Below are positions 1 to 7,548 of a stretch of 64,000 nt of DNA, one piece after another. This DNA is from DYIU01 sp038326775. GTDB taxonomy: Bacteria > Actinomycetota > Geothermincolia > Fen-727 > Anoxymicrobiaceae. The notes beneath the pieces are model-generated. The model searched no databases. It worked only from the letters and a program-made list of their open reading frames with translations, and had not been told where the DNA came from. The stretch lies in assembly GCA_038326775.1 (NCBI GenBank), contig JBBQKJ010000002.1, positions 1 through 64,000 of the forward strand. Direction: 5' to 3'. The position numbers and the translations under genes were made by a program. Numbering within the stretch: position 1 is the stretch's first letter; every line of letters starts with the position of its first letter.

Positions 1-83
1 TTTTTTATTTTTTTGTTTTTCTTTGTTTTTTTTATAATTCCGTCCATAATATCCAAAACTGGACCCCCACCCCAATGTTGCGT
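1..83. other. T-rich, low-GC stretch at the window edge
   Basis: The first 40 or so bases are almost all T, unlike the GC-rich remainder, and are followed by the 3' end of the cysteine desulfurase gene. I see no gene here. It could be an AT-rich intergenic segment or a contig-edge artefact; for the minus-strand gene it would read as A-rich DNA, so it is not a normal terminator. Confidence 0.5.
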
Positions 84-1250
84 TTAGCGGGCGAAGGGGG
101 ACATGGAGCGCAGGCGCGCCACTACCGGCGGGAGCTTCTCGATCACATAATCGATGTCTTCCTCCGTGGTGGAGCGGCCGAGGGAGAACCGGACCGAGCC
201 CTGAGCCTCGCGCGGCTCCACTCCGATCGCGAGCAGCACGTGGGACGGCTCGAGCGCCTCGGAAGAGCACGCGGAGCCGGTCGAGGCGAATATGCCGAAG
301 GAGTCTAGCTGCAGGCAGATCGCTTCGCCCTCGATAAACTGTATCCTGAAGTGCGCGTTGTTCGGCAGGCGCCGCTCCGGATGGCCGTTCAGCGCCATGT
401 CATCTATGGAAGCCGTCAGCCCCTCGACAAGCCGGCGCCGCAGCGCTGTGATGCGCTCCACTTTCTCGTCCATCTCCAGAGCGGCCACCTCGGCCGCGAT
501 CCCAAGGCCGACGATGCCGGCGATGTTCTCTGTGCCGGCGCGCATCCCGCGCTCCTGCTCTCCGCCGTGGATGAACCGGGATATCCTGGTCCCCTTGCGG
601 ATGTAGATGGCGCCCACACCCTTCGGCCCGTAGAGTTTGTGCCCGGATATGCTGAGGAGGTCGACGCCGAGCTCGTCGACGTCAACCGGGATGTTGCCCA
701 CGGTCTGTACCGCGTCGCTGTGGAAGATGACGCCCGCTTCCCTGCAAACAGCAGCGATCTCTCTGACCGGCTCGATGGTGCCGACCTCGTTGTTGGCGTG
801 CATCACCGAGACCACGACCGTCTCCGGCTTTATGGCCTTTCGTATCTCTCCCGGGTCGACCAGCCCGGTCGAATCGACGTCTACGAACGTCGCGGCGTAA
901 CCGTGCTTTTCGAGGAACTCGGCCGTCTCCAGCACCGCGTGGTGTTCTATTACAGTCGTGACCACGTGGTTGCCCTTCGCCTCGTTCGCCAGGAGGGTAC
1001 CAAAGAGCGCCATGTTGTCCGACTCGCTCCCCCCAGAGGTGAAGTAGACCTCCTCCGGGGAAGCGCCGATCAGCGAGGCAACCTTTCTGCGCGCCTCCTC
1101 GATGGCGTTTCGCGACTCGCGCCCGAGCGAATAAAGCGCGGAAGGGTTGCCGAACTTCTCCGCCAGGTACGGTTCCATGGCCTTCGCGACCTCCGGGTGC
1201 GGAGGAGTGGTGGCCGCGTGGTCGAGATATACGTACTTGATCTCAGGCAC
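84..1250 (-). CDS. nifS: Cysteine desulfurase, NifS/IscS family
   Basis: PLP enzyme that removes sulfur from cysteine as an enzyme-bound persulfide for Fe-S cluster or thiocofactor assembly. The protein opens with VYLDHAATTPPHP, has the PLP-lysine segment SGHKLYGPKGVGA and the persulfide loop STGSACSS, with the active Cys, near the C-terminus. I chose the GTG at 1250 (about 388 residues, normal for the family) because the preceding in-frame residues are unlike any NifS N-terminus and would run across the divergent promoter. No scaffold protein (iscU/nifU) is adjacent. An Rrf2-type regulator lies 3.4 kb away. The many Fe-S proteins in the window make a housekeeping Fe-S role likely. Confidence 0.93.
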   Translation of the reverse strand: MPEIKYVYLDHAATTPPHPEVAKAMEPYLAEKFGNPSALYSLGRESRNAIEEARRKVASLIGASPEEVYFTSGGSESDNMALFGTLLANEAKGNHVVTTVIEHHAVLETAEFLEKHGYAATFVDVDSTGLVDPGEIRKAIKPETVVVSVMHANNEVGTIEPVREIAAVCREAGVIFHSDAVQTVGNIPVDVDELGVDLLSISGHKLYGPKGVGAIYIRKGTRISRFIHGGEQERGMRAGTENIAGIVGLGIAAEVAALEMDEKVERITALRRRLVEGLTASIDDMALNGHPERRLPNNAHFRIQFIEGEAICLQLDSFGIFASTGSACSSEALEPSHVLLAIGVEPREAQGSVRFSLGRSTTEEDIDYVIEKLPPVVARLRSMSPFAR

Positions 1251-1274
1251 CCCCTGGTTAGCTCCAACCTGGCT

Positions 1275-1280
1275 ATTATA
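1275..1280 (-). promoter_or_regulatory. -10 hexamer of the cysteine desulfurase promoter
   Basis: A perfect TATAAT on the minus strand lies about 25 bases upstream of the GTG start of the desulfurase gene. No good -35 is visible. Confidence 0.45.
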
Positions 1281-1306
1281 AGCCAGGCCATGAAACCGTT
1301 CCCGCC

Positions 1307-1335
1307 TTGACAGGCTGAGCCCCTCGCAGTAGCAT
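1307..1335 (+). promoter_or_regulatory. Promoter of the gntR-corrinoid operon
   Basis: A perfect TTGACA (1307-1312), a 17-base spacer and TAGCAT (1330-1335). Transcription would begin about seven bases downstream, inside the inverted repeat at 1336-1359, which fits autorepression. Confidence 0.6.
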
Positions 1336-1359
1336 AGTTGTATACATGTATATACAACT
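1336..1359 (+). promoter_or_regulatory. Probable GntR/HutC-type operator
   Basis: Inverted repeat with perfect 9-base arms (AGTTGTATA / TATACAACT) around a 6-base centre. It contains GTATATAC, matching the GT-N-TA-N-AC pattern of HutC-subfamily operators. It covers the predicted transcription start of the gntR gene immediately downstream, so negative autoregulation is the simplest reading. Confidence 0.65.
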
Positions 1360-1399
1360 TCTCGCCAGGCAGGCTCGGGCCCGGCGAACGGAGGCATCC

Positions 1400-2143
1400 T
1401 TGGCCAGGGACAGCGGGATAGACACCGACTCGTTCACACCCGCCTATTACCAGCTCGCCCGGCTCCTCTACGAGCGGATAATGAGCGGAGGGCTTCGCCC
1501 CGGCGACCGCGTCCCCAGCGAGAACGAGCTTAGCGATCGGTACGACATCAGCCGCATGACCGCGAGAAAAGCGCTATCCCTGCTGGCCGACGAGGGGCTT
1601 CTCCGCAGGGACAGGGGCAAAGGGACCTTCGTCAGCGAGCCCAGCGTGGAGGGAGGTCATTTCCTTATCCCGGACTTCCACGACGAGATGAGGAGACAGG
1701 GGATATCGCCGGACGTCACCCTGCTTGCCGTGAAGGCGGTGCCCGCCGGCCGGGTCCCGGCCGACAGGCTGGGCATAAGAAAGGGCGAGCGCGTCATCTA
1801 CCTCGAAAGGGTACTCGAGGGAGGCGGCGAGCCGCTCGTCTTCGACCGCAAGTACATCCTGCTGGATCGCTCGCAGCCGCTGCTCGAGGCGGAGCTCGGC
1901 CACGGCTCGATGGGGGAGCTGTTTTCCACCATTCCCGAGATGGCGCCGGTGAGGGCCGACCTCACACTGTCCGCCACCAACCTGAACGCGCGGGAAGCCC
2001 GGCCCCTGAAGAGCGGGAAGGGAAACCCCGCGTTCTGCATGGAGCAACTCATTTACGCCGCCAACGACAGAAAGGTAATCTGGGGATGGTTGATATACCG
2101 GGGCGACAAGTTCAGTTTCAGTTCCTCGAGCCGTCTTCTTTGA
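1400..2143 (+). CDS. GntR family regulator, HutC/UTRA subfamily
   Basis: Transcription factor with an N-terminal winged helix (about residues 13-80, with the GntR signature PSENELSDRYDISRMTARKAL) and a C-terminal UTRA ligand-binding domain (about 95-235). I chose the TTG at 1400 because CGGAGG sits five bases upstream; the longer reading would start inside the operator. The protein has about 247 residues, normal for the subfamily. It heads an apparent operon with two corrinoid proteins and a UroD-type methyltransferase and probably senses the substrate or a product of that pathway; the ligand cannot be told from sequence. Confidence 0.9.
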   Translation: MARDSGIDTDSFTPAYYQLARLLYERIMSGGLRPGDRVPSENELSDRYDISRMTARKALSLLADEGLLRRDRGKGTFVSEPSVEGGHFLIPDFHDEMRRQGISPDVTLLAVKAVPAGRVPADRLGIRKGERVIYLERVLEGGGEPLVFDRKYILLDRSQPLLEAELGHGSMGELFSTIPEMAPVRADLTLSATNLNAREARPLKSGKGNPAFCMEQLIYAANDRKVIWGWLIYRGDKFSFSSSSRLL

Positions 2144-2155
2144 GGTGATGTACGG

Positions 2156-2797
2156 ATGGACGCGGAAGGGCGCATGATCAAGGCAATGGGTGACCTCGAC
2201 GAGGAGGAGGTCCTGCAGCTGGTGGAGGGCATGCTCTCCTCAGGGGTCGAGCCTCTCAGGATCATCGAGATGTGCCGGGAGGGGTTCGACATCGTCGGTG
2301 AGAGATACGAGAAGCGGGAGTATTTCCTGAGCGGCCTCATCCTGTCGGACGAGATCTTCAAGAGCGTTATGGAGCTGCTGGACCGCTCGGGCTGTTTCGT
2401 GCCTCTGGCGCAGGGGGAGCTGGGCAAGGTCGTGCTTGGAGCTCCGCTGGGCGACGTCCACGACATCGGCAAAGGCATCGTCGCCACCCTCCTTCGCTAC
2501 TCGGGGTTTCACGTGATCGACCTTGGCGTGAGCGTCAAACCGTCTGAATTCCTCGAGGCGGCGGTTCAAAGCGGCGCCGGCGTGGTGGGGATGAGCGCCC
2601 TCATCACCATGGCCTACGAACCCCTGCGCGAAACGGTGACAGGCTTCGAGCGCGAGGGTCTCCGAGGGAAGGTAAAGATAATGCTTGGAGGTGGGGCGGT
2701 CTCCGAGCGCGTTTGCGAGTACGCGGGGGCGGACGCCTGGAGTCGGAACGCCTCCGACGCGGTGAAATTCGCCAGGTTATTCGCTGGAAAGGAGTGA
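2156..2797 (+). CDS. Corrinoid (B12-binding) methyl-carrier protein 1
   Basis: Small corrinoid protein of the MtaC/MtbC/MttC type, which carries a methyl group on cobalt between a substrate methyltransferase and an acceptor methyltransferase. Residues 1-90 form the helical cap domain. The B12-binding Rossmann domain follows, with GDVHDIGKGIV at about 100-110, where His102 would be the lower cobalt ligand. It has 213 residues, the usual length. The start follows a GAGGTGA site and lies 12 bases after gntR. The next gene encodes a paralogue. The substrate is unknown, because no substrate-specific partner (MtaB, MtbB or MttB type) is in the window. Confidence 0.92.
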   Translation: MDAEGRMIKAMGDLDEEEVLQLVEGMLSSGVEPLRIIEMCREGFDIVGERYEKREYFLSGLILSDEIFKSVMELLDRSGCFVPLAQGELGKVVLGAPLGDVHDIGKGIVATLLRYSGFHVIDLGVSVKPSEFLEAAVQSGAGVVGMSALITMAYEPLRETVTGFEREGLRGKVKIMLGGGAVSERVCEYAGADAWSRNASDAVKFARLFAGKE

Positions 2798-2802
2798 TTC
2801 GG

Positions 2803-3432
2803 TTGGGCGAGAATATCGCGACTCTGATTGCGGAAGTGGACGAGGATGGGACGCTGGCCGGGGTGCGCGGGGCCCTTGACGGCGGCGTCGACCCCCTCGT
2901 GGTCGTGGAAGCCCTTCGGGAAGGGATGTCGGTGGTCGGGGAACGGTTCGAGGCCAGGGACTATTACTTGCCCGACCTCATCCTCTCCGGCGACATCTTC
3001 AACCAGGCCCTCGCGCTCATCGAGCCCCTGCTCGCCGGAGCGGGCGCCGCCTCAAAGAAGCCCGTGGTCATCGGTACCGTACAGGGTGATGTCCACGACA
3101 TCGGCAAGAACATCGTAGCCACCATGCTCCGCTGCGCGGGTTACGACGTTCACGACCTTGGCGTCGACGTGCCACCCTCCGCGTTCGTGGACAAGGCAAG
3201 GGAGACCGGTGCCGACCTGGTGGCCCTGTCAGGCCTGCTCACCCTGGCGTTCGACTCCATGAAGAGCACCGTAGAGGCGTTCGCCGAGGCCGGCCTGCGC
3301 GACTCCGTCAAGCTGATAATCGGCGGCGGCCCGGTCAACGAGAAAGTGCTCGAGTACTGCGGCGCGGACGCCTACGGAAAAGACCCGTCCGCGGCCGTGA
3401 AGCTGGCCGAAAGATGCCTCGCGCAGGCTTAA
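2803..3432 (+). CDS. Corrinoid (B12-binding) methyl-carrier protein 2
   Basis: Paralogue of the preceding protein with the same cap plus B12-binding layout and the motif GDVHDIGKNIV; His98 is the predicted cobalt ligand. The TTG start at 2803 is supported by AAAGGAG about nine bases upstream and begins five bases after the previous stop; the longer in-frame start would overlap that gene by more than 80 bases and adds non-homologous residues. The protein has about 209 residues. Two adjacent corrinoid proteins could serve different substrates or form a pair. Translational coupling with the upstream gene is likely. Confidence 0.92.
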   Translation: MGENIATLIAEVDEDGTLAGVRGALDGGVDPLVVVEALREGMSVVGERFEARDYYLPDLILSGDIFNQALALIEPLLAGAGAASKKPVVIGTVQGDVHDIGKNIVATMLRCAGYDVHDLGVDVPPSAFVDKARETGADLVALSGLLTLAFDSMKSTVEAFAEAGLRDSVKLIIGGGPVNEKVLEYCGADAYGKDPSAAVKLAERCLAQA

Positions 3433-3496
3433 ACGGCTTTCCGGTCGTCAAGCAGGACATGCGACTTCGAGGCAGCTATTCAAGGAGGAGCGCCCG

Positions 3497-4687
3497 GTGA
3501 AAGCAACCAGCAAGATCTACCCGCGAGATACTATGACGGCCGAGGAACGCCTCCAGGCTGTAATAAACCTGCAGGTGCCGGACCGCGTACCGGTCTGCCC
3601 GTTCATCTACAACTTCGCCGCGAAATACGCCGGCATCACCGCGCACGAACTCTGGAGCGAGCCGGCGAAATACCGTGCGGCAATAAATAAGTGTTACATG
3701 GAGCTGGGCCCCTGGGACATCTACTACCCGGCGAACCCGCGCTACCCGGAGGTCTACACGTTCATCATGCCGATGAAGGCGAGGTGGCCCGGGATAGACC
3801 TGCCGGCCGACAGCATCTGCCAGCTCCTCGAAGAGGAGATAATGAAGGCCGAAGACTATGCCTGGACGAGCGAGGTGGCCGGCTCCTGGCCGAGCTGGGC
3901 ATATTTCCCTTTCTTCCTCAAGATGATCGCCCGGTCATGGGACCACGTCGAGGATGGGTGGAAGAGCTGGGCCTATATCGCGCCGCGCCTGCTGGTGCAT
4001 CTCGCGGGCTGGCGTCGTGAGTTCGACGCGTTCAGAAAGCGCGGGGTTGCCGTTCTCTACGGCTTTCTGCCCGAGGCCGCCTTTGACAGCTTCTCGCTGG
4101 CGCGCGGGCTGCTCCCCTTCGTCAGGGACTGCAGGGATCGCCCGGGTGAGGTAGCACGGGCCGCCGACGACCTGACGGAGAGCTATTACTTCATCACGAG
4201 GCTCATCACGCTGTTGATGGGCGTGCCGCGGGTTGAGATATTCCTGCACCGTTCCTCAAACGACTTCATCTCTCCCAAGACGTTCGCCGAGCTCTCGTTC
4301 CCATCGCTCAAGCGCCTTGTGGACAAGCTGGTCGCCGCGGGGATATCACCCGTGCTCCACTGCGACGGAAACTGGGACCGCAACCTGGAGAAGCTGAGGG
4401 AGCTGCCGGCGGGAAACTGCGTGGTCCAGTTCGACGGGCCGACCGACATCTTCGGGGCAAAGCAGACTATCGGCGACAGGATGTGCATAATGGGAGACGT
4501 CCCGGCCGACCTGTTCGTGCTGGGCTCGCCTACCGAGGTCGAGGAATACTGTCACCGGTTGATAGAGGGCGTGGGAAGGGGGGGTGGCTACATAATGGGC
4601 GCCGGCTGCGAGATACCTCCAAACGCCAGGCCCGAGAACGTAAAGGCGATGATCGATTCGGTTGAGAAGTACGGTTACTATTCCTGA
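3497..4687 (+). CDS. UroD-family methyltransferase (MtaA/MtbA-like)
   Basis: Member of the uroporphyrinogen decarboxylase superfamily. Next to corrinoid proteins these enzymes usually move the methyl group from the corrinoid to a thiol or tetrahydrofolate rather than decarboxylate porphyrins. The 396-residue protein has the C-terminal motif GAGCEIPPNARPEN (Cys371). The usual His-x-Cys zinc motif of MtaA is replaced by LHCDGNW, with His288 and Cys289 adjacent, so metal binding may differ. GTG start with GGAGGAG upstream. It closes the operon and overlaps the convergent Rrf2 gene by about 10 bases. Heme synthesis is unlikely from context. Confidence 0.82.
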   Translation: MKATSKIYPRDTMTAEERLQAVINLQVPDRVPVCPFIYNFAAKYAGITAHELWSEPAKYRAAINKCYMELGPWDIYYPANPRYPEVYTFIMPMKARWPGIDLPADSICQLLEEEIMKAEDYAWTSEVAGSWPSWAYFPFFLKMIARSWDHVEDGWKSWAYIAPRLLVHLAGWRREFDAFRKRGVAVLYGFLPEAAFDSFSLARGLLPFVRDCRDRPGEVARAADDLTESYYFITRLITLLMGVPRVEIFLHRSSNDFISPKTFAELSFPSLKRLVDKLVAAGISPVLHCDGNWDRNLEKLRELPAGNCVVQFDGPTDIFGAKQTIGDRMCIMGDVPADLFVLGSPTEVEEYCHRLIEGVGRGGGYIMGAGCEIPPNARPENVKAMIDSVEKYGYYS

Positions 4688-5115
4688 CGCGAGGTGCCCG
4701 AACTCATAATCTCCCGGCGCCGCCTGAGGTCTTCAAGGGTCTTGTTTTCCAGCACGCCCCGCATGGCGCCGGTCACCTCGCACCACAACTCCCTCACCAC
4801 GCAGTCGTCGGACCTCTCGCACGCCGAGGTGTCCCCGACGCACTCGACCGGCGCCAGCTTTCCTTCGAGTGCCTCGAACACCTCGTCGAGCTTTATCCGG
4901 GAGGGATCACGGGCGAGCCTGTAGCCTCCGCTCGCGCCGCGCTCGGCCACCACCAGGCCCCCGTTTCGCAGCTGCGTCATCATGTGCTCGAGATACCTCT
5001 TGGAAATCTCCTGCCTGGCGGCGATGTCTTTCAGCAATACGAGCTTTCCCTCGCCGTTGACCGCGAGGTCGAGCATCGCCCTCATGCCGTATCTCACCCT
5101 TGTGGAGAACTTCAA
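4678..5115 (-). CDS. Rrf2 family regulator with Fe-S-type cysteines
   Basis: A 145-residue winged-helix regulator of the IscR/NsrR/RsrR family, starting MKFSTRVRYGMRAML. The DNA-binding helix region is about 25-70, and Cys92, Cys99 and Cys105 are spaced as in cluster-binding members (an extra Cys112 follows). It probably senses Fe-S status, NO or redox state through a bound cluster. IscR-like control of the nearby cysteine desulfurase is possible, but the two genes are separated by the corrinoid operon and are not co-transcribed. The gene is convergent with the UroD-family gene and overlaps its 3' end. Confidence 0.9.
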   Translation of the reverse strand: MKFSTRVRYGMRAMLDLAVNGEGKLVLLKDIAARQEISKRYLEHMMTQLRNGGLVVAERGASGGYRLARDPSRIKLDEVFEALEGKLAPVECVGDTSACERSDDCVVRELWCEVTGAMRGVLENKTLEDLRRRREIMSSGTSRQE

Positions 5116-5222
5116 TCTAAACCTCCAGGTGTTCCTGTCGTGAACCCACCTTCCCTTAACGCTGTGGAACTGAACACGGCGGCGGTCGAGCCCTGGCCTA
5201 CCGGCCGTGCAGATATCTGACC

Positions 5223-5262
5223 TGACCCCTTTCTTGCGTTTCTGACCCCTTTGTTGCGTTTC
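5223..5262. repeat. Two tandem 20-base repeats, REP/RAYT-like scar
   Basis: Two adjacent 20-base units beginning TGACCCCTTT and ending TTGCGTTTC differ at one base. They resemble the TGACCCC-type ends seen at 34389-34439 and around the decayed transposase at 48524-48788. They sit in the 327-base gap between the Rrf2 gene and the aldolase/phosphatase gene; apart from these repeats and a promoter I see nothing else in that gap. Confidence 0.5.
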
Positions 5263-5365
5263 GTGCGCGGGTGGGACTCGCTTCAGCGAAACAATAATCT
5301 ACCATCCCGATAGGAATTAGGTCAACGATGCTCAAGGTCGGGTGGATATCTCCGGTTTAAGGCGC

Positions 5366-5398
5366 TTGACCATCTACCGTGCATCCATTTGTTATAAT
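5366..5398 (+). promoter_or_regulatory. Promoter of the FBP aldolase/phosphatase gene
   Basis: An extended -10, TGTTATAAT (TATAAT at 5393-5398), lies about 45 bases upstream of the start codon. TTGACC at 5366-5371 is 21 bases away, long for a -35, so the extended -10 probably dominates. Confidence 0.5.
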
Positions 5399-5442
5399 AG
5401 TTACGCTCTATCTGATCTAGACCGTTATTAGGAGGTTGGCAA

Positions 5443-6540
5443 ATGGAGGTCACGCTCAGCATTATCAAGGCGGACGTGGGTGGATTCGTCGGGCACTCCG
5501 ATGTTCACCCCGAACTGCGGAACTGTTGTGTAGCCCAGTTGGACAAAGCAAAGAAGGACGGGCTCATAATCGACTTCTGTCAAGGTGAGGTCGGTGACGA
5601 TATCGCCCTCATAATGACCCACACCAAGGGCATCGAGAACGAAGAGATACACAAGTTCTCGTGGGACACCTTCATCGCGATGACGGAGGTCGCCAAAGAG
5701 TACGGGCAGTACGGCGCCGGGCAGGACCTGCTGGTAGACGCGTTCTCGGGCAACCTGAAGGGGATGGGCCCCGGGTTCGCCGAGATGACCATCAACGAAC
5801 GCCCCTCCGAGCCGATCCTTATCTTCCTGGCCGACAAGACCGAGCCGGGCGCCTGGAACATGCCGCTCTACAAGATGTTTGCCGACCCGTTCAACACCAT
5901 CGGCCTGGTCATCGACCCCAGCATGCATGAAGGCTTCCGCTACGAGGTGCTCGACCTCATCGGCGAGCGCAAGATCATCTTTAACCTTCCCGAAGAGATG
6001 TACGACTTGCTGGTGTTCATCGGCTCGCCGTCGCGCTACGTTATCAAGCACATCTTCAGGAAGGACTCCGACGAGCCGGCCGCGGTTACCTCGACACAGA
6101 GGCTTTTTCTTATGGCCGGGCGCTACGTTGGCAAGGACGACCCTGTAATGGCCGTGCGCTCGCAGAGCGGCCTGCCCGCTGTCGGCGAGGTCCTCGAGCC
6201 TTTCGCGTTCCCTCACGCTGTAGCCGGGTGGATGAGGGGCTCGCACCACGGACCCCTGATGCCGGTGGGGTTCGCCGACGATACCCCAACCCGTTTCGAC
6301 GGCCCGCCGCGCGTCGTCTGCCTGGGGTTCCAGCTCAAGGACGGAAGGCTCATCGGCCCGCGCGACATGTTCGCCGACAAGAGCTTCGACAACTCCCGGC
6401 AGCTCGCTCTCGACGCGGCCGACTACCTGCGCCGCCACGGCCCGTTCGAGCCGCACAGGCTGCCGCTGGAGGAGATGGAGTACACCACCATGCCCAGCGT
6501 AATGAAGAAGCTGAAGGACCGCTTCGAGGCGGTGGACTAG
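5443..6540 (+). CDS. fbp: Fructose-1,6-bisphosphate aldolase/phosphatase (bifunctional)
   Basis: Type V FBPase/aldolase, found in archaea and deep-branching bacteria. It condenses DHAP and glyceraldehyde 3-phosphate and dephosphorylates the product, driving gluconeogenesis one way. The 365-residue protein has the family N-terminus (VTLSIIKADVGGFVGHSDVH) and the metal-binding and active-site stretches including GDDIAL, GAGQDLL and the late segment FDNSRQLALDAADY. ATG start with TTAGGAGG at about nine bases. Single gene with its own promoter and a strong terminator. It fits an organism that builds sugars from C2/C3 units, consistent with the oxidoreductases downstream. Confidence 0.93.
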   Translation: MEVTLSIIKADVGGFVGHSDVHPELRNCCVAQLDKAKKDGLIIDFCQGEVGDDIALIMTHTKGIENEEIHKFSWDTFIAMTEVAKEYGQYGAGQDLLVDAFSGNLKGMGPGFAEMTINERPSEPILIFLADKTEPGAWNMPLYKMFADPFNTIGLVIDPSMHEGFRYEVLDLIGERKIIFNLPEEMYDLLVFIGSPSRYVIKHIFRKDSDEPAAVTSTQRLFLMAGRYVGKDDPVMAVRSQSGLPAVGEVLEPFAFPHAVAGWMRGSHHGPLMPVGFADDTPTRFDGPPRVVCLGFQLKDGRLIGPRDMFADKSFDNSRQLALDAADYLRRHGPFEPHRLPLEEMEYTTMPSVMKKLKDRFEAVD

Positions 6541-6566
6541 GTAGGACCGGCGCGAAAGACTTGACG

Positions 6567-6595
6567 AAGGGCGGCCGACACGGCCGCCCTTTTTT
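6567..6595. terminator. Strong bidirectional hairpin terminator
   Basis: Perfect stem AAGGGCGGCCG / CGGCCGCCCTT with a 3-base loop, followed by a T run on the plus strand and an A run before it. It separates the aldolase/phosphatase gene from the convergent AcuA-like gene. Confidence 0.9.
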
Positions 6596-6600
6596 CATCG

Positions 6601-7422
6601 TTAGAAGCCGCGGAGCATAGCCTCCCACTCGTTGGAGTAAAGAAGCGAGGCGAACCGCTGGTACTTTGAGAAAGAGGAGTCCTTGCCCAGGCGCACCAGG
6701 AAGAGGTTCGCGGAGTCCATGGTGATGTTAGGCTCGTCGGTCGCCATCTCGATGAACCCGTACTTCGCGGCCAGGTGCAGGAACAGCTCGCGGTACTGCA
6801 TCTTGTCCATGCCGGTGGCCTCGAGGTCCCAGTGCCAGGTGAACGCGGTGGTCAAGACGATCTTGTCGTCGTAGAACGGGTCATCGAACGAGAGGTCCAG
6901 CATGGCCTCGGAGAGACCCAACTCCCTGAAGTTGCGGCTGACCTCGATAGCCCCGAGCTCATATAGCCAGTCATAACCGGGCTTCCCCCAGCGCTCCCTC
7001 TCGGAAGGATGATGGATCCCGACGTACGAGACCAGCAGATTGTCCTTGATGCCCGCGATGATGTTACCGCCCTCGAGCCTTGCGACATTCACAAGAGCCG
7101 TCTTCTGCCTCTCGGGGTTGTTGCGGCTGAACATGCGGATGCCCTCGTCGACGGTAAGCTCATCAAGTTTGTCGGCGGGACAGTAATTCTCTAGTTGAAC
7201 AGCTCCTTGTGGCGTCTCGATCTCAGCCGTGTTCTTCCTGGCATCAGCGGCGGCCTTTTGCTCTTCTTCGGGTGCCGCTTCGTCGGGAGTGTGCATGCGC
7301 TCGAATCCACCGATGAAGGGGGGCTTACCCATCAACGGAGCGCCGCCGGGTACCGGGGGCTTCACTCCTTTGGCATCGCCCCGCCCGGCCTTCTTGTCGC
7401 GTCTTCCTTCACCATGGAGCAT
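6601..7422 (-). CDS. acuA: AcuA-like GNAT acetyltransferase
   Basis: Resembles Bacillus AcuA, which acetylates and inactivates acetyl-CoA synthetase. Shared features seen here include LVNVARLEGGNIIAGIKD, YELGAIEVSRNFRELGLSEAML (the GNAT acetyl-CoA site region), TFTWHWDL-like TAFTWHWDL, ATDEPNITM and NLFLVRLGK. The first 70 or so residues are a low-complexity Pro/Ala/Glu extension absent from Bacillus AcuA, so the true start is uncertain; ATG at 7422 gives 273 residues. A CBS-pair protein similar in build to the start of AcuB is divergent. No acetyl-CoA synthetase is in the window. The name rests on motif memory, not on a search. Confidence 0.75.
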   Translation of the reverse strand: MLHGEGRRDKKAGRGDAKGVKPPVPGGAPLMGKPPFIGGFERMHTPDEAAPEEEQKAAADARKNTAEIETPQGAVQLENYCPADKLDELTVDEGIRMFSRNNPERQKTALVNVARLEGGNIIAGIKDNLLVSYVGIHHPSERERWGKPGYDWLYELGAIEVSRNFRELGLSEAMLDLSFDDPFYDDKIVLTTAFTWHWDLEATGMDKMQYRELFLHLAAKYGFIEMATDEPNITMDSANLFLVRLGKDSSFSKYQRFASLLYSNEWEAMLRGF

Positions 7423-7461
7423 TGATACACCGGTCCCTGGCCACGCTTCTTCATCACAAGA

Positions 7462-7469
7462 AGTATAAT
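7462..7469. promoter_or_regulatory. Overlapping divergent -10 elements
   Basis: TATAAT on the plus strand (7464-7469) and TATACT on the minus strand (7462-7467) share bases between the divergent acetyltransferase and CBS genes. If both are real, the two promoters would compete for polymerase. Confidence 0.4.
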
Positions 7470-7548
7470 TGAAATCGCCGGGACAATTACAAGAACGAAC
7501 CTTGCCGGCGCGGCTTGGGCACGCGGCAGGCTGGACGGGAGGTCGCAG

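Noticed and set aside
1346..1399. ATG at 1346 as start of the GntR regulator
   Set aside because: It lies within the operator and near the predicted transcription start; the TTG at 1400 has a strong Shine-Dalgarno and the right N-terminus.
5428..6456. Long minus-strand open frame (342 codons) opposite the FBP aldolase/phosphatase gene
   Set aside because: It is the antisense shadow of a clearly conserved gene in GC-rich DNA and has no recognisable protein motif or ribosome site.
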